The position numbers and the translations under genes are program-made. A model generated the notes under the pieces. That model was given only the letters and a program-made list of their open reading frames with translations. It was not told the DNA's origin and ran no database searches. Shown piece after piece: positions 6,810 to 9,247 of a DNA stretch of 9,247 nucleotides. How positions within the stretch are numbered: the first letter of the stretch is position 1; each line of letters starts with the position of its first letter. Source of the stretch: CAZYPU01 sp049642705 (GTDB lineage: Bacteria; Omnitrophota; Gorgyraeia; JABMRN01; RBG-13-46-9); NCBI GenBank assembly GCA_049642705.1, contig JBARPB010000011.1, positions 1 to 9,247 of the forward strand. Direction: 5' to 3'.

Positions 6810-7379
6810 CTATTTTCGGGAGCCGGGTTTGGTGAGGGGTAGTTTATCTTTGCAAAGGGGGCAGTCGGCGGGTTTGGAGGTAGGTATGTCCACTTTTACA
6901 AGGGCTTCGAATCGAGTGCCGAAATCGATCTTCTCCGATGAGCGGTCAACGAGGCATCCGACGCCCACGAGTTTCGAGCCGGAAGATTTTACGACTTCTA
7001 TCACCTCTTTCGTGGAAAGGCCCGTTGTTACAACGTCTTCGACTACTAAAACTTTGTCTTTATTGCTTAATGTAAAGCCGCGCCTGAGTGCCATCTTGCC
7101 GTCTACCCTTTCGGTAAATAAGCTTTTTGCCCCGAGGGAGCGTGCAACCTCATAGGAAACAAGGATGCCACCCACAGCAGGCGCTATTACGGCGTCCGGA
7201 TTCTCCGTCTTAAATCTTTCGGCAAGCGCCCTGCAAAGATTCTCGGCGTACTCCGGATGTTCCATGACGCGCGCACACTGGAGATACTGGGCGCTATGAA
7301 GTCCGCTTGAGAGCCTGAAGTGGCCCTTTAGAATCGCGCCTGTTTCTTTGAAAATTCTTACAATTTCTTTCTCTGTCAT
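6810..7379 (-). CDS. pyrE: Orotate phosphoribosyltransferase (Thermus-type)
   Basis: PyrE joins orotate and PRPP to make OMP, the fifth step of pyrimidine synthesis, in the cytoplasm. The 189-residue protein has the PRPP-binding signature VLVVEDVVTTGLST (110-123). The substrate segments are GHFRLSSGLHSAQYLQ (19-34) and SLFTERVDGKMALRRGF (86-102), the latter holding the flexible catalytic loop region. PAVGGILVSYEVAR (67-80) is also conserved. It ends with ADCPLCKDKLPLTKPGSRK (171-189). A CPLC pair at this place is a mark of the Thermus-family PyrE and is absent from Escherichia coli PyrE. The ATG has an AAGG site 5 bases upstream. The gene is separated from pyrF by 82 bp of repeat and palindromic DNA, unlike the tightly packed pyrK-pyrD-pyrF, so its expression may be tuned separately. 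Confidence 0.95.
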   Translation of the reverse strand: MTEKEIVRIFKETGAILKGHFRLSSGLHSAQYLQCARVMEHPEYAENLCRALAERFKTENPDAVIAPAVGGILVSYEVARSLGAKSLFTERVDGKMALRRGFTLSNKDKVLVVEDVVTTGLSTKEVIEVVKSSGSKLVGVGCLVDRSSEKIDFGTRFEALVKVDIPTSKPADCPLCKDKLPLTKPGSRK

Positions 7380-7387
7380 GTTAACCT

Positions 7388-7426
7388 TAATGTTACAAAA
7401 TTAACATTGTTAAAAATGTAACATTA
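7388..7426. promoter_or_regulatory. 39-bp concentric near-palindrome upstream of pyrE (operator or mRNA hairpin)
   Basis: Two inverted repeats share one centre at base 7407. The outer arms TAATGTTACA (7388-7397) and TGTAACATTA (7417-7426) pair fully, and the inner arms TTAACA (7401-7406) and TGTTAA (7408-7413) pair fully. They are separated only by an AAA/AAA mismatch on both sides, so 16 of 19 base pairs match. Four half-sites of the form WTGTTAM result. The pyrE Shine-Dalgarno sequence AAGG (7385-7388) touches the downstream edge. It may be a repressor operator or a leader hairpin that affects ribosome access. It is AT-rich with no U-tract, so a terminator is unlikely. Confidence 0.6.
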
Positions 7427-7433
7427 CGTGTCT

Positions 7434-7473
7434 ATCCGTTTCAAATCCGTGTTAATCCGTGTTAATCCGTGTT
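7434..7473. repeat. 10-bp tandem repeat (AATCCGTGTT) overlapping the 3' end of pyrF
   Basis: Three perfect head-to-tail copies of AATCCGTGTT lie at 7444-7453, 7454-7463 and 7464-7473, with a decayed fourth unit (ATCCGTTTCA) at 7434-7443. The pyrF stop codon (7462-7464) and its last residues NTD lie inside the array. I recall this repeat word as a dispersed intergenic element in several bacterial groups, but cannot confirm that without a search. Confidence 0.85.
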
Positions 7474-8133
7474 TAATTCTTCCAAAATTTTCTTTGTTGC
7501 AAAAGCCGGATTTTTCGCTTTTGTTATCGGGCGGCCGATGACGATGAAATCGGCGCCGTTTTTGATTGCCTCTTTCGGCGTGGCGACTCTTTTCTGATCG
7601 TCCTCCTTCCGTGTCCAGGCAGGCCTAATACCGGGATTTACCGCAATAAATTCTTTGCCGCAAGCTTTTTTGACGTATCTTGTTTCTTTGGCCGAGCATA
7701 CGATGCCGTTGAGGCCGGCCTTCTTTGTGATCTTTGCAAGTTTTAGCACTTCTTTTTTGACGTCTTTGTCAGCCTTACTCGTTAAAACAGTAACGCCGAC
7801 AAGCAAAGGCCTTTTTCTTCTGCCTTTTAGCGCATTGGCCGCTTTTTTTAACATGTCAAAGCCGCCTGCTGCGTGAAGCGTGAGCATGAATACCTTGTGT
7901 TTTGCGGCCGCAACTGTTGCTTTTCCGACGGTATTTGGTATGTCATGAAATTTGAGGTCCAGGAAAACTTTTTTTCTTTTTTTGTTGACGTAATTTATTA
8001 TTTTCGGACCGCAGGCGGTAAAAAGCTCGCTTCCTACCTTGAATATATTAACGTAAGGGGATAATTTGTCTACTAATCTTCTTGCTTTGTCGAACGAATC
8101 TACATCTAATGCTACAATTAGTTTAGCTTTCAT
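7462..8133 (-). CDS. pyrF: Orotidine 5'-phosphate decarboxylase
   Basis: PyrF removes CO2 from OMP to give UMP, the last step of the pathway. The 223-residue TIM-barrel protein shows the class I pattern. IVALDVDS (6-13) opens strand 1 and FKVG (31-34) carries the conserved lysine. The catalytic Asp-x-Lys-x-x-Asp is DLKFHD (59-64, D59, K61, D64). The phosphate-binding segments are VNPGIRP (165-171), DDQKRVATP (178-186) and IVIGRPIT (197-204). The ATG overlaps the pyrD stop by 4 bp (ATGA). The protein ends ELNTD, and the last three codons plus the stop come from a 10-bp tandem repeat. The barrel itself looks complete, so only the extreme tail has been altered. Confidence 0.96.
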   Translation of the reverse strand: MKAKLIVALDVDSFDKARRLVDKLSPYVNIFKVGSELFTACGPKIINYVNKKRKKVFLDLKFHDIPNTVGKATVAAAKHKVFMLTLHAAGGFDMLKKAANALKGRRKRPLLVGVTVLTSKADKDVKKEVLKLAKITKKAGLNGIVCSAKETRYVKKACGKEFIAVNPGIRPAWTRKEDDQKRVATPKEAIKNGADFIVIGRPITKAKNPAFATKKILEELNTD

Positions 8134-9050
8134 GTTTTTAGTCTACCTACTAAATTTCTAACCGACTTTATCTTTTTTTCTCTTAAATACTTCTTCATCC
8201 CGTCTAAAATCTCTAACGGGGCCTGCGGATTTACGAAATTTGCGGTTCCAATCTGCACGGCGGTTGCGCCGCAGAGGATGAATTCTATCGCGTCCTCGGC
8301 GCTCATGATGCCGCCCATGCCGATAACAGGCACCTTAACCGTATTATATACATCAAAAACACATTTTAGCGCAAGTGGTTTTATAGCCGGGCCGCTTAAG
8401 CCCCCTGTTATGTTTCCCAGTTTCGGTTTTCCGGTATTAATATCGACAAGCATACCGGGATAGGTGTTTATAAGCGATATGACATCTGCGCCTCCGGAGA
8501 CGGCGGCCTTCGCAACCTCTTTTATATCCGTTACGTTGGGCGAGAGCTTAGCTATCAGCGTAGAACGGGTGGATTTGCGCAGTTTCGAGATTATTTTTTC
8601 CGTCGCTATTTTATCCTGTGCAAATAGCGGAAATTTTGTGCCCTTGTGAACCACGTTCGGACATGAAAGGTTTGCTTCTATAGCCCGGATGCACGGTACC
8701 CCCGATAACTCTTCCGCCAGCTTTACAAAAGCACTTATGCTGTTAGCCGCTATGCTTGCGATAACCGGTATCTTTAAGCGTTCAAGTTGGGGAACTTTCT
8801 TAAATATAAAGTCCTTAAGCCCGTCGTTATCAAGGCCTATCGAGTTCAGGAGCCCTGCTGGCGCTTCGACAACGCGCGGGGGCGGGTTCCCCTCTCTCTT
8901 ATTCAGCGTAATCGTCTTTGTAACGATACCTCCGAGCTTGCTTATATCGACGAGGTCCTCTATTTCTTCGCCGAAACCTGCAGTGCCCGAGGCGAGCATT
9001 ACGGGGTTCTTAAGTTTTAACTTTCCTATTTTTATCTTGAGATTTACCAT
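8130..9050 (-). CDS. pyrD: Dihydroorotate dehydrogenase B, catalytic subunit
   Basis: PyrD (class 1B) oxidises dihydroorotate to orotate with FMN and passes electrons through PyrK to NAD+. The 306-residue barrel has PVMLASGTAGFG (16-27) at the FMN site and IEANLSCPNV (124-133) with catalytic Cys130, the class 1 base (class 2 enzymes use Ser). NTYPGMLVD (195-203), GGLSGPAIKPLALK (216-229) and PVIGMGGIMSAEDA (241-254) also match the family. Length agrees with PyrDB proteins. The ATG lies inside the last codons of pyrK (7-bp overlap), with an AAAGGA ribosome binding site at about 9057-9062. The adjacent pyrK gene confirms the NAD-dependent type rather than the fumarate or quinone types. Confidence 0.97.
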   Translation of the reverse strand: MVNLKIKIGKLKLKNPVMLASGTAGFGEEIEDLVDISKLGGIVTKTITLNKREGNPPPRVVEAPAGLLNSIGLDNDGLKDFIFKKVPQLERLKIPVIASIAANSISAFVKLAEELSGVPCIRAIEANLSCPNVVHKGTKFPLFAQDKIATEKIISKLRKSTRSTLIAKLSPNVTDIKEVAKAAVSGGADVISLINTYPGMLVDINTGKPKLGNITGGLSGPAIKPLALKCVFDVYNTVKVPVIGMGGIMSAEDAIEFILCGATAVQIGTANFVNPQAPLEILDGMKKYLREKKIKSVRNLVGRLKT

Positions 9051-9247
9051 AAAATTTCCTTTGCGTCAAAGACAGGGCCGTCTTTGCAAACCATTTTGTA
9101 GCCGCTTCGTGTCTTCACGGCGCACCCGAGGCACGTGCCTATGCCGCAGGCCATATATTCTTCGAGCGAAACCTGGCAGGGCATGTTGTGATGTTTCGCC
9201 AGTTTCGCAACCTCTTTGAGCATGGGTTTGGGGCCACAGGCATATAT
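9044..9247 (-). CDS. pyrK: Dihydroorotate dehydrogenase B, electron transfer subunit (PyrK), 3' part only
   Basis: Only the last 67 codons lie in the window; the gene continues past the right edge. The visible part begins IYACGPKPMLKEVAKLA, the conserved NAD-binding ending of the ferredoxin reductase-like domain. It continues into the [2Fe-2S] domain with ACGIGTCLGCAV and a later MVCKDGPVF, giving the PyrK cysteine pattern CxxxxCxxC...C at fragment residues 34, 39, 42 and 54. All four cluster ligands are present. It ends EILW and its stop codon overlaps the start of pyrD, so the two subunits are translated together. PyrK carries FAD and the iron-sulfur cluster and moves electrons from PyrD to NAD+. 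The FAD-binding N-terminal domain is outside the window. Confidence 0.95.
   Translation of the reverse strand: MYACGPKPMLKEVAKLAKHHNMPCQVSLEEYMACGIGTCLGCAVKTRSGYKMVCKDGPVFDAKEILW

Noticed and set aside
6810..7379. Functional link between the pyr genes and the ATPase genes
   Set aside because: They share strand and neighbourhood, but the ATPase block has its own promoter and the pathways are unrelated; co-location alone is not evidence.
7388..7426. Rho-independent terminator of pyrF
   Set aside because: The stem is AT-rich and no U-tract follows on the minus strand; the next bases are the pyrE ribosome binding site and start.
7394..7443. A sigma-70 promoter for pyrE (TTGAAA, 17 bp, TTACAT)
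   Set aside because: The -35 part is good but the -10 matches only 3 of 6 bases and overlaps the palindrome, so I do not annotate it.
7434..7473. Possible CRISPR array
   Set aside because: The units are 10 bp, directly adjacent with no spacers, and partly coding for the end of pyrF.

Overview
The window carries two adjacent gene blocks, both read entirely from the minus strand (transcription runs from high to low coordinates). It is almost wholly coding: the only non-coding stretches are about 82 bp, 72 bp, 9 bp and 2 bp. No rRNA, tRNA, CRISPR array, insertion sequence or integrase is visible.

Block 1 (9247 down to 6810) is the late part of UMP synthesis: the 3' end of pyrK (electron-transfer subunit of dihydroorotate dehydrogenase B), pyrD, pyrF and pyrE. 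pyrK/pyrD and pyrD/pyrF overlap by a few bases, as in a translationally coupled operon. pyrE is set apart by an 82-bp gap that holds the most structured DNA of the window: three perfect 10-bp tandem repeats that run into the end of pyrF and supply its stop codon, then a 39-bp concentric near-palindrome that abuts the pyrE ribosome binding site. Together these genes turn dihydroorotate into orotate (PyrD/PyrK), OMP (PyrE) and UMP (PyrF).

Block 2 (6737 down to 1) is a V-type (V/A-type) ATPase operon in the order E, DUF2764, A, B, D, I, K. This is the compact order known from Chlamydia and spirochetes, with a DUF2764 protein in the slot of canonical subunit C and no F or G/H gene between the others. 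It has its own likely promoter (perfect -10 box at 6780-6785, 17-bp spacer) whose spacer contains a perfect 7-bp inverted repeat. Neighbouring genes overlap by 4 bp (E/DUF2764, B/D, D/I) or 34 bp (A/B). The first gene (E) and last gene (K) have strong Shine-Dalgarno sequences. The visible part of subunit K has a Pro-x-Thr-Gln motif at the position where the Enterococcus hirae Na+-ATPase rotor binds sodium, so sodium coupling is possible.

Organism: a bacterium. The Chlamydia/spirochete-like ATPase set, the Thermus-family PyrE with a C-terminal CxxC pair, moderate GC and the AATCCGTGTT-type repeats point loosely to an uncultured lineage near the PVC superphylum (Omnitrophota-like is my guess). 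This is inference from gene content and recalled patterns, not a measured placement. I see conserved housekeeping genes rather than a new defence or mobile system. The novelty lies in the small regulatory and repeat structures: the pyrF-pyrE gap, the atp promoter, and a 14-bp tandem duplication at the A/B junction where loss of one unit would fuse subunits A and B in frame.
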